A DNA stretch of 64,000 nt from Starkeya sp. ORNL1 (GCF_012971745.1 NZ_CP048834.1:3038001-3102000), one strand, 5' to 3'; shown: positions 25,551 through 34,760, counted from the first letter of the stretch. Notes: a model not told the origin generated them from the sequence alone. A program made the numbers and translations.

Positions 25551-26483
25551 TCAGAAAACCTTGGCGCCGTACATCTGGTCGGCGGACTTGATGGTTGCCA
25601 TCAGTATTTCGAGGATCCGCTGCGTGCTCGGCGAATGCGAGCGCAGATGCCGGGTGATCAGGCAGATCTCCCGCGTGACCGAGGGATCGTGCAGTTCGCG
25701 GAATTCGAACTCGGCCAGCGGCCCGGTGCGTGCGGCGAGCGATGGCAGCACCGAGATCTTGCCGCCCAATTGCAGCAGCGCATAAAGCGACGTCGTGCTC
25801 GATGCGTGATCGTAGGATTCGGTCCGCTCCGTCAGCCCGAGCCCCGGGTGGGAGGCCAGCATGGCACCGATCCCGGTATCCTCGGTCAGCCCGATATATT
25901 CGTAGGGCTGGAGGTCGCTCCAGGTCAGCTTGCCTTTGCGCTCGGCCAGCGGGTGGTCGGGCGGAAAGATGACGCCGAACGGGTCGGTCATGACCGGCAT
26001 GTAGTCGAGATCGGGGAAATTGTTCAGCCGGCTGGAAAGGCCGAAGTCCTTTTCGCCATCCAGCACGGAACGCTCGATCTTGTCCGAGCCCTGGTCATAG
26101 ACCGATATGGTGACGTGCGGATACTGCCGCCGGAAGGCCCGCAAGGTCGGCGCCAGCACATGGGTCATCATCGACGGCGCGACGGCGATCCTGATATGGC
26201 CGCGCTGGCTTTTCGAGACCGCCTGCAGATCCGTGATCGCATTGTCGAAGTCGCGCAGCACCCGCTCGGCCACGACCTTGAACCAGACCGCGTCCTTGGT
26301 CAGCTCGACGCGGCGCGTGGTCCGGTCGAACAGCTTCAGCCCGGCGGATTCCTCCAGCTGCTTGATGGTCGCCGTGAGCGAGGACTGCGTCTGGAACAGC
26401 CGGTGCGCCGCCAATGTGAACGATCCGGTTTCGGCCACGGCCACGAAGCACCGCAGATGCCGAAGCGAAATTCGTGCGCCCAT
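25551..26483 (-). CDS. LysR-family transcriptional regulator
   Basis: This 310-residue regulator has an N-terminal winged helix-turn-helix (ISLRHLRCFVAVAETGSFT, then AAHRLFQTQSSLTATIKQLE) and a periplasmic-binding-like inducer domain. It lies between the molybdenum-hydroxylase operon and the TPP-enzyme/TctABC operon and is enclosed by two copies of the same palindromic repeat. It is a natural candidate for the inducer-responsive activator of the surrounding catabolic operons. No autoregulatory site was confirmed, as its upstream region is filled by repeat copy 2. Confidence 0.9.
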   Translation of the reverse strand: MGARISLRHLRCFVAVAETGSFTLAAHRLFQTQSSLTATIKQLEESAGLKLFDRTTRRVELTKDAVWFKVVAERVLRDFDNAITDLQAVSKSQRGHIRIAVAPSMMTHVLAPTLRAFRRQYPHVTISVYDQGSDKIERSVLDGEKDFGLSSRLNNFPDLDYMPVMTDPFGVIFPPDHPLAERKGKLTWSDLQPYEYIGLTEDTGIGAMLASHPGLGLTERTESYDHASSTTSLYALLQLGGKISVLPSLAARTGPLAEFEFRELHDPSVTREICLITRHLRSHSPSTQRILEILMATIKSADQMYGAKVF

Positions 26484-26828
26484 TCCGTCCTAGGCCTTCA
26501 CCCTGATTACCGCGCAACGACCTACCATGAAACGAATCCAAGAAGGGTGTCAAAGAACGCGAAAGCGCTGGGAGCATGTGGATATGCGTGGTCGCGGCTC
26601 CGCTGTCCCCTGGAGATGAACGTCATCCTGAGGTGCCGCACGGCGGCCTCGAAGGATGCCCGTCCCCGATGACGGCCCTCTTCTTGACCATCCTTCGAGG
26701 CTCGCTGCGCTCGCACCTCAGGATGACGTCGACTACTCCACACACGCGCGGGGCGACGCCGGATCCGGCGTCGCCCCGCGAACAGTTCTGCGAATAGCCC
26801 CGTGCGCAAAGCGCCGGACAGACGCTGC
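26484..26828. repeat. Intergenic region with palindromic repeat, copy 2
   Basis: The 345 bp between the LysR start and the stop of the TPP-enzyme gene hold no gene. Bases 26621-26728 are a second copy of the palindromic repeat seen at 25431-25540, again with CGTCATCCTGAGGTGC at one end and its complement at the other. The LysR promoter must lie between 26484 and about 26620. A short GGCGTCGCC-containing inverted sequence near 26753-26778 is probably incidental. Confidence 0.7.
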
Positions 26829-28571
26829 TCAGTCGTGCTGGGTGATGATGTCCACCAATGCCGGCTGGCCTGTCGTCGCCACGATCTCGGCGGCGCGCGC
26901 CAAGGCCGCCCTCACCGCTTCGGGCTTGTCGATCGGACCCTCGGCCCACCAGCCCTGCGCCCGGGCGATGCTGGCGAAATCCGGCGCCGGGCCGTCGATC
27001 TCCATGCCGATATAGGCGTTCTCCACCGGACGGGCGCGCTGATGCGCCATGTGCTCCTGATGCGCCCAGTCATTGTAATAGGCCCGGTTATTGACCATGA
27101 CGACGAGCATCGGGATCTTGTAGTAAGCCGCCACCCACAGCGTGCCGAGATCGAACATCAGGTCGCCATCGGGCTGCAGATCCACCACCAGCCGGCCGGT
27201 GCCCTTATAGGCGAGCGCCACGCCGAGCGAGATGCCGATCTGGGTGGCGGTGCCGAGGCTGTCGCCGGGATGGCGATAGGGCTTGTCGAAATCCCAGATC
27301 TTCCGGGCCCACCCCCGCGAGGTGCCGGCGGTGAGCACCCAATCGTAATTGCGCACGACCTCCCAGACCTCCCTGGCGAGCCGCGCCGTGGATAGCGGCG
27401 TCTCATCCGCCACCGCGTCGGCCTGCGCCTGCCAGGACGCCCAGCGCTTGTCGTGCCTGGCAGCCAGAGCCTCGCGACGCGCGGCGCGACGCTGTTCACT
27501 GGCAGCGTCGGACTGCGCCCTGAGTGCGCGACACAGTTCCACCAGTTGCGGCAGCGCCGAGACGGTGTCGGCGGCGACGTCGAGCTCCAGCGGCAGCAGC
27601 CGGCCATAATCGTGCGACCAGCCACGGATGCCCGAATAGCTGAAGCCGAGCGACATCGAGCGGGCGCCCTCGGGGATGTGCGAGGTCACCACCCGCGTCG
27701 CCGAATCGACCGAGGTGACGGCCGCCTCGCCGTCCTTGCAGTCGAGGAACAGCACCAGATCGGCTTCCTTGACGATGTCCGTGCCCGTCAGGTTCAAGGG
27801 ATGCCGGTTGGGCATGTTGAGGCGCGCGCCGGTGTCGATCACCCCCGAGGCAGTGATTTCGGCGAGTTCGGGGATCAGCGTGAAGGCATTGGGATCGCGG
27901 CCGGCGAAACCGGCCACGATCAATGGACGCTCGGCCGCCATCAGCGCCGCCGCCAGCTTCGCCAGTGCCGCGGGATCGGCACCCTGCGGCGCCGGCAGGC
28001 TGAAATGCGCGGGATCCAGCAGCGCGATCGGCTCGGTCAGCGCCTGCTCCTGCAGGTCCGCGTCGAGCGAGATGTAGACCGGGCCGGCAGGACCGGACTG
28101 CGCGATGTTCCAGCCGCGGATGAGCGATTCCGGGGTCGCGGCCAGCGAGCGCGGCTCGTCATCCCATTTCACATAGTCGCGTACCGCGTTGCCCTGGACG
28201 TTGGCGCTGTGGAACCAGTCGATCGCCGGGCGCCGGCGTGCGGTATCGGCAGGACCGGAACCGCCGAGCACCAGCATCGGCACGCGATCATGGAAGGCGT
28301 AATAGATGCCCATGGTCGCCTGGAGCAGCCCCACGAGATCGTGCAGGGCCACCGCCATCGGCCGGCCCGTCGCCTTGGCGTAGCCATGGGCGACGCCGAT
28401 GGCGACCTTCTCATGCTGGCAGCAGATCAGCTCAGGGCCGCCGCCTTCCCAATTGACCAGCGAGTCGTGCAGGCCGCGGAAGGAGGCGCCGGGGTTCAGG
28501 CTGATATAGGGGATGCCGAAGGAGCGGATGACGTCGACCATCAGGTCGGAACCGTATTTCGCCTCGCTCAT
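26829..28571 (-). CDS. Acetolactate synthase-like TPP-dependent enzyme
   Basis: This 580-residue full-length thiamine-diphosphate enzyme has three domains. The activating glutamate is in CQHEKVAIGVAHGYAK (about residues 52-67) and the cofactor motif in PDGDLMFDLGTLW, followed by VNNRAYYND. The closest characterised types are acetolactate-synthase-like and benzoylformate-decarboxylase-like enzymes; a biosynthetic IlvB role is unlikely given the catabolic context and lack of an IlvN gene. ATG 28571 overlaps the stop of the preceding dehydrogenase gene (ATGA). Confidence 0.85.
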   Translation of the reverse strand: MSEAKYGSDLMVDVIRSFGIPYISLNPGASFRGLHDSLVNWEGGGPELICCQHEKVAIGVAHGYAKATGRPMAVALHDLVGLLQATMGIYYAFHDRVPMLVLGGSGPADTARRRPAIDWFHSANVQGNAVRDYVKWDDEPRSLAATPESLIRGWNIAQSGPAGPVYISLDADLQEQALTEPIALLDPAHFSLPAPQGADPAALAKLAAALMAAERPLIVAGFAGRDPNAFTLIPELAEITASGVIDTGARLNMPNRHPLNLTGTDIVKEADLVLFLDCKDGEAAVTSVDSATRVVTSHIPEGARSMSLGFSYSGIRGWSHDYGRLLPLELDVAADTVSALPQLVELCRALRAQSDAASEQRRAARREALAARHDKRWASWQAQADAVADETPLSTARLAREVWEVVRNYDWVLTAGTSRGWARKIWDFDKPYRHPGDSLGTATQIGISLGVALAYKGTGRLVVDLQPDGDLMFDLGTLWVAAYYKIPMLVVMVNNRAYYNDWAHQEHMAHQRARPVENAYIGMEIDGPAPDFASIARAQGWWAEGPIDKPEAVRAALARAAEIVATTGQPALVDIITQHD

Positions 28572-29392
28572 CGAATGAGATCCTCGGAGATGCCGGCCTT
28601 GCGCATGATCGGCTTCACCTGCTCGCGCAGCAGGCCGGCGATCGGCAGCGTCAGCCGGGCCTGGTCGCCCATCTCCAGCACGATCTGCATGTCCTTGTGA
28701 GCCCACGGGATCCGGTGCATGTCCTTCCAGTGCTCGAGCGGCCAGTTGGTGCCGCTGGAGCGCAGCAGCGCCGGGATCAGCTTTTCCTTCGGCACGCCGT
28801 GGCTCTCGGCAATGGCGAGCGCCTCATGGTCGGCGACCAGCGCCGCCCACAGCAGCATGTTGTTCATGGCCTTGCCGACCATGCCGGCGCCGACCTCGCC
28901 GAGGTGGAAGATCTCCTTGCCGCACGGCTCCATGACCGGACGGACCTCCTCGACCACGTCGTCGGCACCGCCGACCAGCCATACGAGATAGGCCTCCTGC
29001 GCGCCGCGCTCGCCCTGGCACACCGGCGCATCGACGAAACGGACGCCGCGCTCCGCGCAGCGGGCCGCCAGATCCTTGGCCTGTGCAGGCGTGATGGTGC
29101 TGGCGACCACGACAATGGCGCCCTTCGCGGCACCGGCAAGGATCCCTTGGGGACCACAGATCGCGGCTTCGACCTCGTCATAGAAGCCCGGCATGACGAA
29201 GATGATGTCCGACGCGGCGGCGACAGCGCTGGCCGACGCCGCCCCCTTGCCGCCAAGCGTCTCGACGGCCGCGACCGCCTCGGGGACCGGGTCATATGCG
29301 GTGAGTTCGAAGCCCGCGGCAACGATATGGCCGGACATGGGACGCCCCATCCGGCCCGCACCGATGAAACCAATGCGAGGTTTGATAGTCAT
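28568..29392 (-). CDS. NAD(P)-dependent beta-hydroxyacid dehydrogenase
   Basis: This 274-residue protein is of the 3-hydroxyisobutyrate dehydrogenase family. The Rossmann motif GFIGAGRMGRPM is at residues 7-18, the substrate-binding segment VDAPVCQG in the middle, and the catalytic lysine in GKAMNN near residue 175. It oxidises a beta-hydroxyacid to the semialdehyde, or reduces tartronate-semialdehyde-like compounds. GAAGGCAG lies before ATG 29392. With the overlapping TPP enzyme it could form a glyoxylate-carboligase-like pair (condensation then reduction), which is only an inference. Confidence 0.88.
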   Translation of the reverse strand: MTIKPRIGFIGAGRMGRPMSGHIVAAGFELTAYDPVPEAVAAVETLGGKGAASASAVAAASDIIFVMPGFYDEVEAAICGPQGILAGAAKGAIVVVASTITPAQAKDLAARCAERGVRFVDAPVCQGERGAQEAYLVWLVGGADDVVEEVRPVMEPCGKEIFHLGEVGAGMVGKAMNNMLLWAALVADHEALAIAESHGVPKEKLIPALLRSSGTNWPLEHWKDMHRIPWAHKDMQIVLEMGDQARLTLPIAGLLREQVKPIMRKAGISEDLIR

Positions 29393-29605
29393 TCTGCCTT
29401 CACTCCGAATATCATTAGAAACATACGGCGCACGCTCGGTCCGCAATTGAACCAAGAGGGCGTCAGTTTTCGTGTTCCTAAAGAAAGCGAGCAAGAAAGG
29501 CGGGAACGATAAATCAAAATATAACTAGATGTATTCTCTCGATATTTCACAATGTGTCCGGAGCAATGGGCTTCGCGTGGCCCTCCTCTTTTGAATCCAG
29601 GAGAT

Positions 29606-29661
29606 GCCGGAGCATGTTCCGCGTCAGTCGAGAGACTCTTGCGACGGGAACATGCTCCGGC
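29606..29661. repeat. Inverted repeat at the tctB 3' end
   Basis: Two perfect 15-bp arms, GCCGGAGCATGTTCC (29606-29620) and GGAACATGCTCCGGC (29647-29661), flank a 26-bp loop that itself contains a small hairpin (AGTC GAGA GACT). The element starts 13 bp beyond the tctB stop, so it probably ends or stabilises the tct transcript. GGAGCATGTTCC-type palindromes recur in related genomes as dispersed repeats. Confidence 0.7.
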
Positions 29662-29674
29662 GGTTCAAGCTCGA

Positions 29675-30289
29675 TCACTCGCCGAACAGCGGGAAGATGC
29701 CGGGCGGCAGCGGCAAATGCAGGACCTGATCGAACAGTAGGAAGATCACCCCTGCGGTGCCCAGCACATAGAGGAAGCACACCAGCCACGACGACTTGGC
29801 CACGAAGCGCAGATACAGCACCGTGAAGATCGGCAAGGTGACGAGCAGCCCGAACAGATACAGCCCGACAAAGAACAGCACGATCCAGCCGATGGATTCG
29901 GCCCACATGCGCCCGTCGGCACGGGCGAAGATCTTGTGGAACTCATCCTCATTGCCCTGGTCCTCGTCGACATCGGCGACGAGGGTGATTTCGCCATCCG
30001 CCTTGGCAGCACCATCGGCGGCGAGGCTCTGCGCCACGACCGGGGGTGCCGGGCTGGCGACCACCATCGGGGCCGCAGCAAACAGGTTCCACACCAGCGA
30101 GGCCAGCTTGAGCAGGATGAAGATGGTGCTGGTCGCGCTCAGCAGCCGCGGAAAGAACGCGGTGCCGCTTGGCCAGCCCAGGGTCAGCACATAGGCGCTG
30201 ACCATGAGCACCAGCAGGACCAGGGTGATGACCCAATCGCCATAGTCGATGGCCTTGCGAGAGGTTGCGTGCACGCGTGAGCTGGTCAT
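29675..30289 (-). CDS. tctB: Tripartite tricarboxylate transporter small membrane subunit
   Basis: This 204-residue protein has four hydrophobic segments in two pairs (about residues 19-37, 49-70, 134-160 and 170-192) separated by an acidic, alanine-rich loop, the layout of TctB-family proteins. It partners the large TctA subunit in secondary uptake of a carboxylate. ATG 30289 overlaps the tctA stop (ATGA). Confidence 0.85.
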   Translation of the reverse strand: MTSSRVHATSRKAIDYGDWVITLVLLVLMVSAYVLTLGWPSGTAFFPRLLSATSTIFILLKLASLVWNLFAAAPMVVASPAPPVVAQSLAADGAAKADGEITLVADVDEDQGNEDEFHKIFARADGRMWAESIGWIVLFFVGLYLFGLLVTLPIFTVLYLRFVAKSSWLVCFLYVLGTAGVIFLLFDQVLHLPLPPGIFPLFGE

Positions 30290-31791
30290 GACTGCACTTC
30301 CTTGAGCTGGTCCTTGGGCCGGCGCGAACTCTTCAGGGTGGCCCACCCGGTCTTGAACAGGATCACCGCCACCGCCGCGGCAAGCAGCATGACGAGCGGG
30401 CGCTGTATCCAGCTCCAGCCATAGAGCGAGGTCGACAGGAACAGATAGCGCTCACAGAGATCGCCCAGCACGGCGCCGAGCAGGAACGGCACGCGCGGCC
30501 AGTTCCATCTGAGGCAGACCACGCCGAGGATTGCGGCCCCGAGCATGATCCACACATCGAACATGCTGTTGTTCTCGGAATAGGCGCCGAGCACGACGAC
30601 GATGAGCAGGAACGGAACCAGGATAGGGCCTTCGGTGAAGGTCAGGCGCGCCAGCGGCTTGAGCAAAGGCAGCGCCGCGATCACCACGATGATGTTGGCG
30701 ATGATGGTGATCCAGACCATCGAGAAGGTCACGTCGAGATGCGTCGTCAGCATCTCCGGTCCCGGATTGAGCCCGGTGATGAGGAACGCATTGAGCAGAA
30801 TGGCGGTGGACACGCTGCCGGGAAGGCCGACGGCGATCATCGGCACCAGCGAACTGCCGTCCTTGGCGTTGTTGTTGCCCGCTGCGGCGAGCAGCCCTTC
30901 GATGCTGCCCTTGCCGAACTGCTCGGGGGTCTTGGAGGTCTGCTTGGCATGGCCATAGGCGATGAACTGCGAGACCGACCCGCCGACGCCGGGGATGACG
31001 CCGATGCCAGAGCCGATCAGGCCGGCGACGGCGACGGTCTTCCAATAGCGGAAGGTGTCGAGAACGCCCTCGCCGACCCCGACGATCTGCCGGCTGGCGG
31101 CCTTGCCGGCGATGCTCTCCTTGCTCAGCATCAGCTGAAGGATTTCCGGACCGCCGAACAACCCGATGACGATCGGGATGATGCCGAGCCCTTCCCACAG
31201 ATCGAGCTGGCCGAACACATAGCGCGGCACGCCGGCCTGGGGATCGATGCCGACCAGGGCGATCAACAGGCCGAACGTGCCCATGATCATGCCCTTGAGC
31301 ATCTGCCCGCGCGACAGCGAGGCGATGAACACCATGCCCACCAGGGTCAGCATGAAGAATTCGGGCGGCCCGAAGGCCATGACCATCGGCCGGATGATCG
31401 GGATGGAGAGCGCCAGGAACGCGGCACCGATCACGGCACCGAGCAGCGAACTCATCAGCACCGCGCCGAGAGCGCGTCCGGCCTGGCCCTTTCTCGCCAT
31501 CGGATGGCCGTCGAGCACCACCGCGGCTGATGTCGCCTCGCCTGGAATGCCGAACAGCACCGAGGTGATGTCACCTGTCGTCGAGGTGACGACCTTCATG
31601 CCGAGCAGGAAGGAGAACACATGGATCGGCTCCATGCCGAAGGTGAAGGGGAGCATGAGGGCCATGGCGACCGGCCCGCCGATCCCCGGCAGGATGCCGA
31701 CAATGAAGCCGATGAAGATGCCTATCAGCATCAACCCCATCGAGCCCGGGCTGAGAACCTGGAGCAGGCCGGAAAGCGCTGCATCGAGCAT
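30286..31791 (-). CDS. tctA: Tripartite tricarboxylate transporter large permease
   Basis: This 501-residue permease with about eleven to twelve transmembrane segments belongs to the TctA family. The signature GILPGIGGPVAMALMLPFTF (residues 33-52) and its repeat GVIPGVGGSVSQFIAY (near 263) are present. It drives ion-coupled import of an organic acid captured by the TctC receptor. It follows tctC by about 150 bp and overlaps tctB. Confidence 0.93.
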   Translation of the reverse strand: MLDAALSGLLQVLSPGSMGLMLIGIFIGFIVGILPGIGGPVAMALMLPFTFGMEPIHVFSFLLGMKVVTSTTGDITSVLFGIPGEATSAAVVLDGHPMARKGQAGRALGAVLMSSLLGAVIGAAFLALSIPIIRPMVMAFGPPEFFMLTLVGMVFIASLSRGQMLKGMIMGTFGLLIALVGIDPQAGVPRYVFGQLDLWEGLGIIPIVIGLFGGPEILQLMLSKESIAGKAASRQIVGVGEGVLDTFRYWKTVAVAGLIGSGIGVIPGVGGSVSQFIAYGHAKQTSKTPEQFGKGSIEGLLAAAGNNNAKDGSSLVPMIAVGLPGSVSTAILLNAFLITGLNPGPEMLTTHLDVTFSMVWITIIANIIVVIAALPLLKPLARLTFTEGPILVPFLLIVVVLGAYSENNSMFDVWIMLGAAILGVVCLRWNWPRVPFLLGAVLGDLCERYLFLSTSLYGWSWIQRPLVMLLAAAVAVILFKTGWATLKSSRRPKDQLKEVQS

Positions 31792-31900
31792 GAGTTAGTC
31801 CTATCCGCATATGGTAGAGCGGATGCTCACCGAGCCGGCAGGGATATGCCCGCCCGATGAAGCAGCCGATTGCCGGGAAAACGCCTGAACGGACGTCGCC

Positions 31901-31945
31901 TTACGCGCCGCGGTTACGTGCTGCAGTTACGTGCCGCAGTTACTT
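31901..31945. repeat. Tandem 13-bp repeat spanning the tctC stop codon
   Basis: Three imperfect 13-bp units on the + strand begin TTACGCGCCGCGG, TTACGTGCTGCAG and TTACGTGCCGCAG, followed by the start of a fourth at the end of tctC. On the coding strand each unit supplies a TAA. Because 13 is not a multiple of three, the TAAs fall in all three frames, giving a redundant stop. Confidence 0.7.
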
Positions 31946-33013
31946 GCCATACGACTTGCGAAGCAGCTCAAGATAGTCCTTCGGAGCCCCTTCGGTGACG
32001 CCGCGGATCAGGCCGGCGATCTGCTGGCCGCTGAGCGGAGCCACCGGACGGTTCAGCTTCTTGGACTCCTCGAGCAGCGGCGCGCTTGCCATGGTCCGAT
32101 CGAAGGCGTCGCGCAGGCACTTCAGGCGATCTTCCGGTATCTTGGGCGGACCCGCCAGCGACCGGCCGGCGGCGACGACGTCGGATTGCGCCTTCACCAT
32201 GGGTGCGTGCTTGGCATCGACGACGTCGGACAGCGATTTCACGTTCATCTCGCCCGGTATGTCGCCGGTGCCATAGGCCCACAGGATGCGTGCGGTGCCG
32301 GCCTTCTCGGCCACCTGCGCGGCGCTGAGCGAGGACGAGAACAGGTCCAGCTCGCCGCGGCCCAGCGAGGCATAGACCTCGGGCGCGCCGCTGAAGCCGG
32401 TGATGACGTCGGCATTCAGTTCGAGGACCTTGGTCAGCAGCGAGGCTTCGATGTAGTCGATGTCACCGACGCCAGAGGAACCGATGCGGACCTTGCGCTC
32501 AGTCCCCAGCTTCTTGAGGTCTTCGACGGTCTTCACCGGGCTGCCGGGCGAGGTCGCGATCACGTCCGGCTCACCGGAGACCCGGCCGATCCAGGAGAAT
32601 TCGCCGCTCTTGAACTCGACGCCATCGGCGCCGCCAAGCTCGGAGGTTACCATGCCGCTGGCGGACATCAGCTGGATCCTGAGGCCATCCGGCTTTGCCT
32701 TCCAGGTCTGGTTGGTGCCCAGCAGTCCGCCGGCGCCGGGCTGGTTGCGCACGATCATGTTCGCCGCGCCAAGCTCGCCGCCCATGAACTTCGCGACCAT
32801 GCGCCCATAGACGTCGAAACCGCCGCCGGGGGAGAACGGGACGATGAGTTCGACAGTCTTGTTCTTGAAGAATGCGCACGCGTCATCCGCCTGCGCATTG
32901 CCGGCGGCGCCGGTCACAACGGCAAGGGATGCAACCAGTGGCAGCGCGAACCGGCGCAAGCTTCGACCGAATTTGGTAACTTCAATTCTACCGGACGCTG
33001 AAAGCGCGTACAT
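31940..33013 (-). CDS. tctC: Tripartite tricarboxylate transporter receptor (Bug/TctC family)
   Basis: This 357-residue periplasmic receptor has a signal peptide (residues 1-42, core LPLVASLAVVTGAAGNAQA) and the Bug-family signature VPFSPGGGFDVYGR (about 58-71) that binds carboxylate groups. It is the first gene of the tctC-A-B operon, which also appears to include the downstream dehydrogenase and TPP enzyme. It likely sets the substrate of the uptake system, probably a carboxylated intermediate or the growth substrate of this region. ATG 33013 is used; an in-frame start further in would lose part of the signal peptide. Confidence 0.88.
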   Translation of the reverse strand: MYALSASGRIEVTKFGRSLRRFALPLVASLAVVTGAAGNAQADDACAFFKNKTVELIVPFSPGGGFDVYGRMVAKFMGGELGAANMIVRNQPGAGGLLGTNQTWKAKPDGLRIQLMSASGMVTSELGGADGVEFKSGEFSWIGRVSGEPDVIATSPGSPVKTVEDLKKLGTERKVRIGSSGVGDIDYIEASLLTKVLELNADVITGFSGAPEVYASLGRGELDLFSSSLSAAQVAEKAGTARILWAYGTGDIPGEMNVKSLSDVVDAKHAPMVKAQSDVVAAGRSLAGPPKIPEDRLKCLRDAFDRTMASAPLLEESKKLNRPVAPLSGQQIAGLIRGVTEGAPKDYLELLRKSYGK

Positions 33014-33743
33014 CGACTTCTCCGCTCATGGATTGGAAGGACGACTGCATCATCCGGCAAGTCGTGCTGATACGACTTGCCGCGCGATCAATCGGACGGA
33101 GAAATTATGACAACGTCCAGCTTTGCAATGGCGCGAGAAAATACGTCTTCGCCTCAACTGCAAATGCTACGGAATCGCTGCGTAAAGCGCATGTAATCGA
33201 CGCAGCTCCCAGAACAATAGCCATTGGTTCCCCTCATTTTTGCCTGATACACATCGTGCGTGTGTCTAAAGGCTATTATGGCCCGCGCAGGCATCGGAAC
33301 AAATGGATAATATTTCTGGCTTATTCGTTTTTGCTTATATATTGCCTACTCCTGCGCGAGCAGTCGCCGCCGCGGACAAAGTGTAAGCTGGATCGGCGGC
33401 GCCGGTCGCCACGAATATCGCGCCCAATTTGAGCACGCCACCGCGCGGATCTCCCGAATTCGCTTAAAATATAGCGTATCGTCGAGGGGCGGCGCCGATA
33501 ATGTGGGCCTACCCGTCCATCGCAAAGGTTGCGTGACGAGGCTGGTCCGGCGCCCTCGCCATCCGCCGGAAACTGGCGGCTAGCGGCTTGTGGAAAAACC
33601 CAATCCTACCATAATACCTGCCATGAACCGTTCCACCCTTTGCCCAAGCTCGGGAGCTTGCATGTCCATCATTCTCAATCGGCGGCGCATGCCTGGGCTC
33701 GTTGGTTCCCGCCAGGAGGCATGACGGCCGGCCTCGGGCCGAT
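33014..33743. other. Non-coding stretch between tctC and a small exported protein gene
   Basis: These 730 bp have no credible gene. Open frames on both strands have arginine- and serine-rich translations without recognisable domains. Bases 33100-33350 are clearly AT-richer than the flanks and should contain the tctC promoter. The base composition changes here from the uniform high GC of the left half to the more mixed right half. Confidence 0.5.
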
Positions 33744-34043
33744 TCAGGCGCGCGTTCCACCGGAAATGACGCAGACCGCGTTGGCTGCGCCAAGGCCCTT
33801 ATACGAGATTGAAGGGGACCCATCGGCATTGATGGTCACCGATACGATTACGCCCGCACTCTGGGCCTCGTAATGGTGGTCACTGACCTTCTTCAGATCA
33901 GCCTCCTTTCCGTTGATATAGATCGGGCCGCCCTCCTCCGTGCGTACGTCGATATTCCCGGGACAAGAGGCATTCAGTTCTGGGATGTCGGCTTGCGCTC
34001 CCGCGCCCATCAGCAGCACAGCTGCGACTATCGCGCTTTTCAT
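33744..34043 (-). CDS. Small exported protein of unknown function
   Basis: This 99-residue protein has a clear signal peptide (MKSAIVAAVLLMGAGAQA) and a mature part beginning DIPELNASCPGNIDV. Two cysteines (mature region and near the C-terminus) could form a disulfide in the periplasm. Phrases such as GGPIYINGKEA and ADGSPSISYKG look like those of a widespread family of small secreted proteobacterial proteins of unknown function. GGAGG lies 9 bp before ATG 34043. It appears to be a single-gene unit. Confidence 0.75.
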   Translation of the reverse strand: MKSAIVAAVLLMGAGAQADIPELNASCPGNIDVRTEEGGPIYINGKEADLKKVSDHHYEAQSAGVIVSVTINADGSPSISYKGLGAANAVCVISGGTRA

Positions 34044-34525
34044 CTTCGCCTCCTCCCGAGTGCCAGCGCCTCACGGTTGTCGGGCAAAATTCTTGCCTGA
34101 CTGGATACGGAACGCCGTTCCTGCCGGCCGCGTTCGGTCTCCGCAAAGTTTGTCATTGCAGCAAGCCAAGGGGCGGCGCCACAAAGCGCTCAAACTGTGA
34201 TGGCGGTCACAGCATCGCTCGCGCGAATGTTTCAATTTCATTGGGCCAAGGCGACGGGAGTTGTCTTGAGCTGGCGGCGTCCTCCGGTTAGCCGACCCCC
34301 GGAGGCGCCGCCATATCCCCGCCGGGCAAAAGCCCCGCCATCCAACGAGAATGGCGCAGGCTGGCCTCGCTGCGCCAGCTTCGAGGCCAGCGCACAAACG
34401 ATCAGCCCCCAATTTCCGGCGCCTGTCAGAGCCGAAACCGTGGGGGCACCGCGAGCCAGGCGGAACTTTGGCGCCAGCACGCAGTAGACGGCATACGAAG
34501 AGGGGCTCCTACCGTCGAGGGTCCG
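34044..34525. other. Intergenic region, nothing recognised
   Basis: The 482 bp between the divergent small exported and small membrane protein genes contain only overlapping open frames with low-complexity arginine/alanine-rich translations. Promoters for both genes are expected here. No repeat or motif stood out. Confidence 0.4.
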
Positions 34526-34750
34526 ATGCTCGTCATCCTGTCTGGTGCGCTCTTCATTCTTGCTGGCGTCCTCTATTTGGGCGTCGCGGCAATCTTGAAC
34601 GGCCCTCTGAGCCGTTCGCGCCGTTCGGCGGCAGCAAGTGATACCCTCGAACCGCCGGAGCGCGGCATCAGCGTCTTTGGGCTGTCGCGAAACTGGCCTG
34701 GCCTGGCGCTCCTCGCGCTGGGCAGTCTTCTCATGTTGACGGGGGTCTAA
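34526..34750 (+). CDS. Small membrane protein, two transmembrane segments
   Basis: This 74-residue protein is predicted from its two hydrophobic stretches (LVILSGALFILAGVLYLGVA at 2-21 and GLALLALGSLLMLTG at 59-73) joined by a polar loop of about 35 residues. A purine-rich GTCGAGGG lies upstream of ATG 34526. No family was recognised. Its stop codon lies within a strong hairpin, consistent with a real transcription unit. Confidence 0.55.
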   Translation: MLVILSGALFILAGVLYLGVAAILNGPLSRSRRSAAASDTLEPPERGISVFGLSRNWPGLALLALGSLLMLTGV

Positions 34751-34760
34751 AACCCCCGTC
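34738..34760. terminator. Hairpin at the end of the small membrane protein gene
   Basis: Perfect 9-bp arms GACGGGGGT and ACCCCCGTC flank a 5-nt loop CTAAA that contains the stop codon. The sequence following on the + strand is purine-rich with no U-tract, so it may be a stem-loop stabiliser or a weak bidirectional terminator between convergent transcripts. Confidence 0.45.

Noticed and set aside
26829..28571. Biosynthetic acetolactate synthase (ilvB)
   Set aside because: No ilvN or ilvC neighbours; it is coupled to a beta-hydroxyacid dehydrogenase and the TctABC genes.
33028..33432. 134-residue open frame on the + strand
   Set aside because: No ribosome binding site or domain; composition is that of a promoter region, with a chance hydrophobic stretch.
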